Origin: Nemertoderma westbladi
Lineage: Eukaryota > Xenacoelomorpha > Nemertodermatida > Nemertodermatidae
DNA length: 42,953 nucleotides
NCBI GenBank assembly: GCA_032718475.1
Contig: JAUCBJ010008028.1
Location: 1-42,953 of the forward strand
Reading direction: 5' to 3'
The position numbers and the translations under genes were made by a program. Below the pieces are notes generated by a model. That model ran no database searches. It had not been told where the DNA came from and saw only the letters and a list, made by a program, of their open reading frames with translations. Of the stretch, positions 1-12,100 are shown piece after piece (the stretch's first letter is position 1; every line of letters begins with the position of its first letter).

Positions 1-4
1 GTCG

Positions 5-853
5 ATGGAAATCTATTGTGCATATTGTCGGCTTAATAATTTGCACATTTTTGCTGTCTGCCCCCAATTTATGACTCAATGCCATCATTGTCAATTAAAA
101 GGACACGCCAGCTTTGATTGCCCCTTCAACCATGATTTAGAGAGCGTAGATGAAATGATTGTACTACGTTATATCAGAGCTTGGGAAGCGAACGCTGATT
201 TACATTGTGATTCACGCCATCGCTATTATCCTGGACGCGCCTACGAAGGAGTTTATGCGTTCCATCCATATTTGTTTGCCTCCGTCGAGCAGAAATCGCG
301 CCTATCAAGTTATGAACTATTGAAGCGCGTTGGAGAATGTATTTCAACCAAATATGTACGCAAATTCCTCAGGAGCATTAATCCGAGTGACATCCATTCT
401 TACAACTTAATAAACTTTATCCGTCAAGACCCTGCCTATGGAGACTTATTCGTCAACTCACACCCTGAGTTACAAGAAGTATATCGACGGCCTTACGAGT
501 ACCGAGCCCGCGAACGCGAGTTGGAAAGAACCATTAAACCAAGGAAGTTTCTAACTACCTATGGTCCACCCACGGCCCTCGTGCAGACCACTCGTACAGG
601 ACCCGTAAGAGCGGCTGTCTTGAAACGAGCTCTCAAAGCCGTTAGACCCCTCTCCCCGGACGTTGAGGTCAATCAACCCGGTACTTCGACCGGCGGATAT
701 ACCGATCGCAATCCCATACCTTCTGATGCAATCATATTGCACCCTTCACCCAGGAGTTATAGCCCTCCTCGTAAAGTGGCTCGCCCCAAAGAGAAAAGGA
801 CTCTTGCTAGCTTTAAAAAACTGCGTAAACGCCGTCCGCGCAAGAAAGACTAA
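5..853 (+). CDS. Unidentified 282-aa protein with two tandem zinc knuckles
   Basis: I do not recognise this gene. Two zinc knuckles open the frame: C5-x2-C8-x5-H14-x4-C19 and the classic CCHC C26-x2-C29-x4-H34-x4-C39. A charged, tyrosine-rich middle follows (about residues 50-180), then a proline-rich and very basic tail ending in runs of K and R. This layout suits a nucleic-acid-binding protein, such as a retroelement Gag/ORF1-like product or a cellular RNA-binding protein. The frame is uninterrupted and ends in TAA. The ATG at position 5 is so close to the window edge that the true start, or an upstream exon, may lie outside. No reverse transcriptase, integrase or terminal repeat is visible next to it. 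That it encodes a protein is likely; its origin in a mobile element is only inference. Confidence 0.55.
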   Translation: MEIYCAYCRLNNLHIFAVCPQFMTQCHHCQLKGHASFDCPFNHDLESVDEMIVLRYIRAWEANADLHCDSRHRYYPGRAYEGVYAFHPYLFASVEQKSRLSSYELLKRVGECISTKYVRKFLRSINPSDIHSYNLINFIRQDPAYGDLFVNSHPELQEVYRRPYEYRARERELERTIKPRKFLTTYGPPTALVQTTRTGPVRAAVLKRALKAVRPLSPDVEVNQPGTSTGGYTDRNPIPSDAIILHPSPRSYSPPRKVARPKEKRTLASFKKLRKRRPRKKD

Positions 854-2280
854 CTGTTTAGAGTATTTTTATATTTTAGAAACTGTGATTTTGTATATTT
901 TATAGACTTAAATCCCATTTTCTGGGAGCGGTGTAAAAGCTTTTGTGGGATAACTGATACGTTTGCCTTTGCTGGCCAGTTCCCCCCCAGGCGCTGGAAT
1001 ACTCTAAAAGGGTTCTCTGACTGTATATATATTCCCCTCGCCCGCAAGGTACCTTTACAGGTGTTTTAACGGACATAAAAGTAATTCTGCTATATACGTG
1101 TTTTGGCGGACATGGTAAGGCAAAAAACCTGTAATGCACCAACTACCTTTCACAGCTTAGCCGTGATGATTCATATTACGACATCTAACAGCTGGTTGCT
1201 GACATGGAAACATCCATTGGACGCATAGTTCTTTGTTTGGCTTGAGCCAATCAGAGCGATTTTTCCTGTCGACGTGTAGCTTTTCTGCCGATCATAAGGA
1301 GAGTGTTCAGTCTTACTGTCTTTACTTGTTACTTTGTTGTTATTGCTGTCTAAGCCAGAAACACCGGCATTTTGGGAAGAACTCTAGTAAACTGCTTGAA
1401 TTATCGAAAGTATAAACTGTTACCGAAACAAATCTTAATTAATTAATCAATCAAATCGAAAGACAGCATTAACTCACTTAATTTAATTGCATTAATCATA
1501 TTGTTTGTACTGTTATTTTACCGTCAGTTATTAATTGTACCTATTTGTTGATGGAAATATTGTTATTTGGATAATACGGATAAATCACCCAAATTCCCAA
1601 TTTTCTTGATACACTACAGGTTAGAGAGACCGGCTATACATAACAATTGCGATTTATATTAATATGGTGTGTATTGAATCCAATGTTATTTAGCAGACCC
1701 TACGTGAGTCAATTACTGCTCTCTTTATGTGTGATCAAATATACTGACTGTCGGCAGAATAGTGTGTATGATTGTGATTGGTAACAAAGTATTTCCTAAA
1801 GAATACGCTTTATACTTCAATCATAAGCAGTATCGTTGCGTTTAGTATAAGTCTTAGTTCTGTTTAAATAGATAAAGCGCCACGTCCTAAAGGAACTGTT
1901 AATATTTCCCGAAAGCCCATAATATCTGTCAGAGATTAATTATTAACGATCTATCGAATAATACATTAAGTTTACACTGCAACCTTACACTGTAATAATA
2001 CAATTCAAGCATCCGAATTCAGTCTCCCGGGTGTAGATCCATCGGGTGAATGATCGCGCATGGGCTGACTTCGGCTAATGTTTTGCGTATTAGCATAAAA
2101 TATTGTCGTATGCTAAAGTGGTTTTAATTAACTAGAAGACATATAAATTTTGGCAGGTTAAACTGCTAAAGGTCTACAAAAGCGCGAACAGAACGGCTTA
2201 ACCATAAACAAAAGTCTCTCCTGATCGCACCATATCAGCGAACGAATAAGAAAGGCTACCGAAATGCTCCATACATTGAA
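854..2280. other. Non-coding AT-rich stretch, nothing recognised
   Basis: No convincing exon on either strand, no tRNA and no tandem repeat. A TATATATA stretch lies near 1024. It could lie between genes or within the unseen 3' part of the minus-strand spectrin gene. Confidence 0.5.
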
Positions 2281-2940
2281 GTGCTGTTCGTCAACACAGT
2301 TATCAACATCTGCAAAGCTAGACGCTTACAAAACTCTAATCGTCCCAATCGCAACCTTCGCATCACAATGCTGGTACGCCAACCACAAGGGCACTCTCAC
2401 AATAGCGCAGTTACAACATCGTTAAACAAGATGGAATCTCAATTCCTTCTTTCCGCACTCAAGCTACTGCCGCTATCAATATATCTACAACTGTACGACC
2501 TCCTTCTACTATCGGCTATTCTCAACAAGAAGTACGAATTCAACTGGCAGCCTTACATTAAACTATCTTCCAACAGTACAACCCGCACCTCGACCCGCCC
2601 CCCGCAGCTGTTCATTCTACCCTTACTTCGCCACTCTTCATCGACCTGTAATTTCTGGTGCCGCTCGCAACGACTAGCCAACCACCTGCCTGCAACAATA
2701 AACTTTCTCACCCTGTTGGAATCAAACAACGTCTGTCGCTACTATTCTGGAACCTTTTCACGACAAATACAACGAACACTCACCCTGCACTTGGATATTC
2801 GCCAGCTCTTGCTCCAACAGCCTTCCTGTAAAGCCCGATCTCCAACGTTTCTACCACTAAACTCTACTGACAAACTCTATTGTAGGACTACGTATTTTGG
2901 TTACGGGTTCACACCCATCAAGTGCACACAGCTCTTGTAA
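2281..2940 (+). pseudogene. Possible decayed coding segment, CT-rich
   Basis: An open frame of about 219 codons runs here without a convincing ATG start, and its translation is rich in L, S, T and R and looks like a wrong frame. A different plus-strand frame (about 2417-2830) gives more protein-like text with A/T/P/Q-rich segments, such as TIGYSQQEVRIQLAALH, but it is broken by stops near 2557, 2650 and 2827. This could be a degraded coding sequence, for example a retroelement ORF1, or compositional chance. No homology is recognised. Confidence 0.2.
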
Positions 2941-2944
2941 ATTC

Positions 2945-2967
2945 TATTATTATTATTATTATTATTA
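2945..2967. repeat. (ATT)n microsatellite
   Basis: About eight units, lying just after the presumed 5' splice site of the 3'-most spectrin exon (minus strand). Confidence 0.9.
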
Positions 2968-2970
2968 AAC

Positions 2971-3194
2971 CTTCCAACTGGTCCTTCAATTAATACAAAC
3001 CTTCCTCCCAGTTCACTAGAAACAGTATCCAATTGGTCCTTTAGTTGGTCCAACAATGAGTGGAATCGGGTTTGCACATCAGACTCCTGTTTCTCGATGA
3101 CAGATGAGGTCTCAGCATCGCCAAGCCATCCAATCAGAGACCTGCTGGAATCGCTAACATCATCCAGCATGCCAATATTATCTTCAAGCTTTCT
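2971..3194 (-). CDS. Spectrin gene exon 22 (3'-most visible)
   Basis: 224 bp, acceptor TTTTAG|AGAAAG, phase 0 in. Contains [12 protein letters not shown]. The probable donor is GGAAG|GTTTAA, directly followed by an (ATT)n microsatellite. Read-through would add a short asparagine-rich tail and a stop at 2901, so this exon could be terminal, but no KASH-like segment is present. I favour continuation beyond the window. Confidence 0.75.
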
Positions 3195-6100
3195 CTAAAA
3201 AATAAATAATACTAAGTTTAAATAGTGGATTTATGCATCCTATTGATATTATTATTCTTACGTGATTTTACTTTTGATGAATTTGAAAAGTTCATAAAAA
3301 ATTTTGTGGTCACCTGGAGTAGAAGGAGTTTATTTTGTTTATCTTCGAGTTGATCCTTATTCAGAGTCTCTACAGATTTGGCATCAACTTGATTATCAAC
3401 CTGGTCAACAAGCTCTCTGGCCACCCCCAATGTTTCCTTGTATCTGTTCCATAAGTCTACAGATTCATCTAATCGAGATTGTCTGCGATTAAGTTTAGTC
3501 CGTAATCCATGACATTTATCCTGCAAAGTAAACAATATGTATCAAAGGGAAGTTTTAACTAAGTTATTGTTATCTAAAATTTGATCACATTAATTAGTTT
3601 CAAGCACTAATATATAGGGGTTATTCCTAGCTGGAAGGCGCTATCAGGAAATCAAGCTGGGGTGATAATGGTAACAATTTATATATTTTCAACAAATACT
3701 AAACGCAGTCTTTAAATTCACTCTTCAATTAAAATATTTCAAATGAATTGATATATTATATCGAAATATCATAAATGTGAGTATTTCACGACAAACTAAC
3801 CTCTAAGTCTCTGATTTCATTATCAATTATCCTTCTACTAGTATCATCAGCGTCTTCACGTAAACTTTGTATATCATTAAGCGTTTCCTCACAAGCATTA
3901 AGCTCTGAGATCATAAATGCATTCTCCTGTAGTTTTCGTTCTGCATCATGGATTCCATTTTGATCAAAATCTGACTTTTCTAAAACAAAATTATATGTTA
4001 CAATCTAATTAATTCGTGTCGATTTCATACATAATTCGCATAGGCAGTAAGCAGATGCCATATCTGTTCATACCACGCATAAATAGAGAGCTACTTAGTT
4101 AAACATGCTGTAATAATTCACAGCCTTTGTCCTTATGTACTTCCTGGGGATTTACTTGAAGTGACATCAACAGATATTATATTGAATATTATATTGAATA
4201 AGACACGAAACTTGGCAGGTTTCATCAAAACCTGTTGTAACTCCAGCTGAGCCCACTAGCCTATTATATTGTCTACCAGTACAGTAACTCCTATTCATTC
4301 TGTGTTACTTCCTGGAAAGCGGCTGAGGTGCTTGGAGTTTATTACATCAGTACTTTATTTGTTTTATTAACTTTATTTAACTTATTTGTTCAAAATATAG
4401 AAAGTATTTTTAGCAACGTATAATATTGTTATATATTTTACATGTATATATATATACCGGTTTACTAATATATTAATTATATTTATATTCATTTATTTTT
4501 ATGATAGTAATCAAGAAATCAAGGAAAATACTAGTACTGAAATACCTTAAAAAAAATAAAAATAAATAAATATATAAATAATAAATTTAACTTAAATTTA
4601 AAATTGAATGTAAATAATAAATAAAATTAAAATATAATATAATATCAATATCAATATAAATAATTAAAAATAAAATAAAATATGCAAGGTATATATACCG
4701 GTAATACGGTATAATAAATATAGTTCAGTTTTATATCATTGGTTTGCACGTAGCAATTTTAATAAGTAAATAAAAGGAAAGATATTACAGTCGGTTGGAT
4801 AAAGTAATATATATGGATATAGTAGACCTGTGCAGCACTGACCCGTACCCTGGGGATGACTCACTGTTCCAATTAGAAGAATTTCAGATGAACCAACATG
4901 ATATATCTACAAGCGGTTGCGATATTGAATTTAATGAATCCCACAAGGAATTTACGATAGAGAATATGAAAGAGGCAAGTCCGTTTATTTGTTATGTTTA
5001 TGATAAGCGTATACGGGAACCATTTTGAATTGAGGGGTTTGCCCCCTTCGCAAATTCGCCCCCTCCTCCTAATAAAAAATTTAAAAGTAATATTTAAAAA
5101 ATGTTTTAATAATGTGGCTATGTTAATATTTTTATGTTGATACAAAATAATGAAGATATGGGGGGGGGGGGGGGGGGGGGCACGGAACTACCTATATTAA
5201 AATGTGCATCAGGGGGCGCAGCCACATTCCCGAAAGAAAGTGGGGAGGGGGGGGGGATAAAATAATTTTAAGTGAATAGGATACCCCCCCCCCCCCCGCG
5301 CTACAACGTATTTATTCACGAGTGCAGAAAGATAAATAAATGCCGAAATTCCGTATTTTTATTTGTGCTGGGCCAGACAGAACGATCTTGGTCTAGTCTA
5401 GACTAAGCCTTATCTAAATTAGATTACAAATTTATTGCAATTTTGTTTCTTCTATTATTAGATACGACAGGTGATTATAAATGGGAACCTTGAAGACGCG
5501 TTATCCTTGTGTCCGCGACAGGGTTATCGCGGTGTATTGGCCAGTCAGGGGCATTTACTTCGTGCTGAGACATTATTCGGGAGAGGAGATTACAAGGAGG
5601 CTGGTTGCAGCATTCTAGAATGCAGAGAAATGAGCGAGATTGAAGAAGGCTCAGACCTGGCGAGCATGTGGATATTAGGAGGTACGGAAAATTTAAGATA
5701 TTGTTATAATTTTTTTTATAAGATGTGTTAGATAATGCATATTATATAATTATTTATAATGCAGTAGTATTTAATTATTTTGTATTTATTGGAGGTATTG
5801 GATTTTATATTGTAGGAAAGATCTTTCATGCACTCGGAATACCTTTGCACGCTGAACTTTGGCTTAGACGAGGTATTCGAATGGGCAAAGGTGATAATAA
5901 AGAAGACAAAGTTATGTTCCAAAAAATTCGAACAAAGCGAATGTACGAACCCCTTACTAAAAATCTACCAATCACAGTGGAGTTTGGTCGCCATGGAAAG
6001 GTGTGTTTTTTTCATAAACAATTCTTTCTACGTTCTAACCCAATATGCAGCGTAGAGTCTTTTAATTAAAATGCATTTTTTTTACATTTAATAAACTATT

Positions 6101-9100
6101 AACTATATTAAATCTAATTTTCGTTGCTGATTGTCTCTAGGGTATTCTTAGCAAAAATAGTTACGACGATAACGTGGAATTAATGACGGAATTACCTCTG
6201 GTAAGCGCAATCACGTTGTCAACAGAAAAACATCCCGCCTGTCAGCATTGTGCGAAATCGCTTCTGTCCGTGAAAGATTATTTCGGAGCGGATAGGATGA
6301 AAAAAATGACCTCGAGAGAGCGTCAGTTAGTAAACAGGGCGTGGCCCTCCATTAATACCGTGACGTGCAGTCACTGCGAGATGGAATGTTACTGTTCAGT
6401 GGGATGCCGCTACGAGGCGTGGGACAACTACCACTGTCTGTTATGTCCATCTGGGAACCCAGCAGCAGAGAAACTGTTCCAGTTGTGTTTGAAAGGGGAG
6501 CCCGTTACCCATGGTTACTGGAGGGACGTGTTTTCTCCGATGATGATAGCCAAGTAAGTTCAGTTGATATTCTAGAATTGGGACTCTATAGCGGGAAAAA
6601 ATGGCAATTTGAATAGTTTGCGATTATCTTTGTAGCGCCGCTTCTACCTTTCTATTTAGGATGATCGCTCAAATTATGACAACCGCGAAACGTTTGTGTA
6701 TTAAACGTTCAATGAAAGAACCAGACTGCGCGATCTGGGGAGAAGCAAAAGCGCCATACCGTCAGTTTATAGCCTACGGAACGAAAGGTTAGTTTACCGA
6801 TGTCACGTTTTTTAGTTCTTTTATTAGCAAATTAGTCTTCAAATGGTATCCCGGTCCCGGAAAAAATTGTATCACGGAAAAACTGCAATCATGTTCACTG
6901 TTAAGTCCCCGATTTTTGGGGTCGGGATCCCGAAGTTTAAATTGTGATATTATCCCATTCGTATTCGTTAAAATGTAATTAAAATTTTATACAATTTAAA
7001 TCGAAGATATAAGACGCGCAGAGCGCACAATGATTTGATTAATGTTGATAAATAAATAACATGGCAAAGAAGAAAATATCCTCAGCAATTTCTTAACTAA
7101 ATTCAATTGATTTTATAGAATTTAAATACTTTTAAATCCACTTCCATCGGTACCAAATCACGAAAGGGAGGGGTGTAATGCAACAGGAGAGATATTGTAT
7201 ATCAAAATTATTCAATTAATCAAATAATTCAATTACTGAAATAGCGCTAATAGATTATGGAGACATATTTATCTTTCAAACATTTGTAAAACAAAGTTTG
7301 CATGCAAAAGTTACATTTCTGACCAACTAAATCAAATATTGAGAGGCTTTAGAAACTAAACTATTTATATTCCATTTTTAAAAAATGATTTAAAGTGTTA
7401 AGTTGAATCACAATGAATTCAACACGCGTAATATTTGTTTACTAACCGACTTTTTCACTTAGTTAACTTTTAGTTTTGTCTTTAATTTTTTTTAGAAATT
7501 GCCCGAAAAAAAAACTAAAAAAAAAACGTTCTAAAAAACGTAAAAGTTTTGTATTAAAGCATACCTGACAAACTCAGTAGGGAAATTGCAAACATATTCA
7601 AATATATAAGGAAAGACATCTATAAAATAGAAATGTCATTAAATTTGTAAACAAAAATGACAAACCAATGTTGGCCAATAAATGCAAATACGTTTCAACC
7701 ATAACCAAAGTTTAATTTTTAAACTTTTAAATTATAATAACATTTATATATTGGTATCCAATTGAACACATTATGTGCAAACCTCATAATATAATATATT
7801 ATACTAAACATTGAGTTTCTAATGCAACCCGTTATTACGCTATTCTAGAATCTCATAAAAGTAACTGACAAAAATCGCAATTCAGCCCGAAATCGAACGC
7901 AACGTAACAAATTTGTGTAAAAAAGTAACAAAAATATACTTTTAAGCAAAAAAACCTTCTTGTAAGATACAAAAAATAAACGCAATGTCTACTGTAGCTC
8001 GCGAGGTTATGTCCGTTCATGTTGGACAATGCGGATCGCAAGTTGGGAATGCCTGCTGGGAGTTGTTCTGCATGGAACATGGAATAGAACCCAATGGTAA
8101 GATTGCCAACGACAATAAAGTAGTTGACAATTCCTTCCAGACGTTCTACAATGAGACGGCTGCAGGTCAATACGTTCCAAGGGCTCTCTTCGTCGACTTG
8201 GAACCCACAGTAATCGATGAAATCCGAACTGGCACCTACAAAGCTCTCTACCACCCGGAGCAACTGATCACAGGCAAAGAGGACGCGGCAAACAATTACG
8301 CAAGGGGCCACTACACCGTCGGGAAAGAGTTGATAGACGTGCTACTGGACAGAATCCGTAAAAGCGCAGAGGGTTGTTCAGGCCTTCAAGGGTTCATGGT
8401 GTTCCACAGCTACGGAGGAGGAACCGGTTCAGGTTTCACCTCGTTGATGTTGGAACGGCTCGCCATCGACTACGGGAAGAAATCAAAGTTCCATCTGCCG
8501 ATTTATCCATCGCCGGAGATTTCTACGGCGGTAGTGGAGCCGTACAACTCGGTCCTGACGACCCACTGCACTATGGAGAACGCGGACTGCGCCTTCCTCC
8601 TAGACAACACCGCGTGCTATGAGATCTGCCAGAAGAATCTCGACGTGGAGCGGCCCACCTACTCGAACCTCAACCGACTCATCGTCCAGGTCGTCAGCGC
8701 GCTCACCTCGTCGCTCCGTTTCGAGGGCTGCCTCAACGTGGACCTCTGCGAGTTCCAGACCAATCTGGTGCCCTACCCGCGGATCCACTTCCCGCTGGCG
8801 TCCTACGCGCCCATCCTCTCCAACGAGAAGGCCCATCACGAGCAGATGACCATCCACGAGATCACCTCCAAGTGCTTCGATCGCGAAAACCAAATGATCA
8901 AAGTCGACACTCGGGCCGGTAAGTTCATGGCTTGTTGCATGTTGTACCGCGGAGACATTGTCCCTAAGGACATCAACGCCGCCATCAACTTCATGAAAAA
9001 CAAAGCAGACGTTAAATTCGTGGATTGGTGTCCCACCGGGTTCAAAGTCGGTATCAACTTCCAGCCGACTACCATAGTACCCGGAAGCGAAATGGCCAAG

Positions 9101-12100
9101 ACTCAGCGCTCGGTGTGCATGCTGACGAACACGACGGCGTTGATGGACGTCTGGAGTCGACTGAACACCAAGTTCGATATGATGTACGCGAAACGCGCCT
9201 TTATACATTGGTACGTGGGAGAGGGGATGGAGGAAGGGGAGTTCAGCGACGCGAGGGAAGACATGGCCGCGTTGGAGCGAGACTACGAGGAGGTTGGGCT
9301 GGACACCGTCACTGTTCAAGATGAATATGAGGAAGCCTAGAAGGAGATGGAAGAAAGAAAGAAATTTGTGTTGTCAAGTAAACTTACCAGAAACGCTTTG
9401 AAACTGAATAATAATTTACTATTCTTTTTACTGTAGACAATAAATATATGCAATCGTGTTAAATGTACCGAGGTACTCTCATAAACAAAAAGTAACTTGC
9501 ATCTTTGTGTCGTAGTTTAATATATAAATATGTTTAAAAAAACAAGAGTTTATTCAATAAAATATTCTTATTTATCTGCCATCTTGTTGATGAGCTGGTG
9601 TGGGAAGGGTGGGAAGGAGAGGGAGGGGGGGGGGGGGGGGTTGGGAGGGGTTGATTGGGTGGTCAGGTAAACAGTGCCCAGCAAGCATTAGGCGGCGTCT
9701 CTGCAGGGTGATGCTGGGTATCGGCAGTTAGAGTCCAACACAGGCTCCAATGCTGGACGGAAAAGGAGTAACTTTAAAGAGCATGATATATCACAGATGT
9801 TCCAGGTCCTAGAAAGCTGGTGGATGGCAGACCAGGCTTCACCATACCTGCTAGCTTAAATAGCATAAGGTGGTGCATCTAAAAATTTAGGGACCTTGTA
9901 TTTTTTAAGAACTGGATTCTTTCATTTTACCGCCGCGAAATTATTTATAAAAATATCAAATCTCACTTGTTATACACCGATTGTCATGAAACAAGGATGT
10001 AAATGTTGTTTCAAATTTTCAATTTCATCAATTCTATTTTGTACGGTTTTGATAACTATATCTAATCTAACAAATGTTATACAAAAAAATATTCTAGAAC
10101 ATTCATTGGATTTATATTAAAAAGCAAACTTATATGAGAACATTTTAAACACTCAAATAAGCAAATAGTAGCTAGTATCAAAGAAATAGAAACAATATAA
10201 ATTACTTAATAAGACAGAATGTATTATACGAAATAAGGATTCAATTTTCACTACTAATAATTGTATTGTAAATTGTCTTATAATTTTTCCAGGTGTAACT
10301 GAATGGGCCTGCGACATGGTCACTCTAATGACTGAAATTTTCTCCAACACTTCTGTCCTCGGGTTTTCCTATCCAATGACATCCACGGAATTCCAAGGTC
10401 GTTACTACCAAATTGCTTGTAATTGTCAAGCTTTCGCCGATCCAAACCCTCCCATACGAGAGTTCGTGGAAAAGCTGAAAACGGAAGGGACCTTCGACAA
10501 ACTTAGTCATCTTATCACAACCGAACCACCGGAAGCCAGCTTCGGGGGTTTATTCCCGGTCCACTCGTGTTTCAATCACTCCTGCGATAACTCCGTGGAA
10601 GTTTATGACCAACTAGTCGACGGACGTCCCGGCATATCGGTGCGAACACGGAAACCAGTTCGCCAAGGCGACGAACTTTATTTGGCGTACATCGATACAA
10701 CCATTCCGCGGGTCAGACGTCGACTCTGGTTGTACATGGGGTACAATTTCTTTTGCGAATGTCTTAGATGTCGCTTCGAAGGGGATGATTCGTCGTCCTG
10801 CACGCATTGCGGAGCTAAGGTGTCAGATAAGCAGAAAACTCATTTGGTTAACAATATTGACGAAACCAAAAATGCTTCCTGCGATTCTCAATTGACTAAC
10901 AATATTGATGAGAAATCGCCGCAGTCCTTTCAAGGTTGCAGCGAGTGTAAACGTGCGTGGTACTGCAGCAAGTCATGTCAAACGAAAAACTGGAAGAAAG
11001 GCCATAAACTGGTGTGCAAGATGAAGCATTCATGCACCAGTAGCCCCGTCAATGAAGTTCTCAACGATAGTAAACGCATTGAAATACTTGCAAACGTTAT
11101 GGCAAGAATGAAGGCAATGGAAACGAATGATTAACGTTTAAAGAGCAGTTTGTAGAGTTACAACGACAGATCCAGAAATATGTTGGGTTTTTGGGCCTCT
11201 AAGGGCAAGGATAAGGTTGAAAGGGCATGAGGTGCAATTAAATATATTTTAAATCATTAAATGTACAGTATTATATTATTGCATGTGATATGATATGTAA
11301 GAATGGAATAAACAAGTCATGTAGATGAAGAATAAGTACTGTTGTAATTGAACAATGATGTTTGCCAGTCCCTGTATCTGACAAACCATTCGTTTGCTAT
11401 TATTTATCTTAATTAAACCAAAACTCGACGACTTTATGAATTCAACTACGTATTTCGACCACCAGCCGACTGTCAATCATCAATCTACATTAAATGTGTC
11501 GAATTTTTTTTACTGATTATTCTAAATTTTCTTTCTCATATTCTAAAACGAATGCGCATTGTAAGGTAATGTACTATAAAGTTATTCACAAATTATAAAA
11601 CCACACAGTACCCTACTAGAGATACAATTATAGTTAGTTCTAGTACACCTTGGCTACAAAGGAATCCAATCTAAAAATCAGAAATAAACATGTTGAAAAA
11701 ATTAACCGTAATGGTGTAGTTTTCTTCAATAATAGGAATCTTAATGATTTCGTTTTGTAGTGAAATATTCGCCGCATCGGTTTAGTTTCGAAATTATTAA
11801 AATGACACACAACGTGTGGGTGGATCAACTATTTCCAGTATTAGGCCTAATAGCCCTTTATTTATAGTAAACATGCGATACTATAATACCGTAATGTACA
11901 CGTTTACAGACGCTGACTAATGTAAAAACTTTTACATACTTGTGTGTAAAGTAGCACTTTACAGTGTTATGATCCGAGTGGCTTTGTTACACGAACGAAC
12001 GTAAGTGAGTGAGTGAAAATAAAGCCACGAGGATCAGAACACTGTAAAGTACTTTGCAACAAGTATGTATGTAGTTTTATTCCAAAATTGTAACATTACG

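Noticed and set aside
5725-6069. 114-codon open frame over the second SMYD5-like intron and third exon
   Set aside because: The 5' part is AT-rich intron read-through. The splice acceptor at 5815/5816 defines the exon and preserves the TPR-like frame.
8600-9319. 239-codon antisense frame over the tubulin gene
   Set aside because: Shadow of the GC-rich tubulin coding strand; the plus-strand product is unmistakable.
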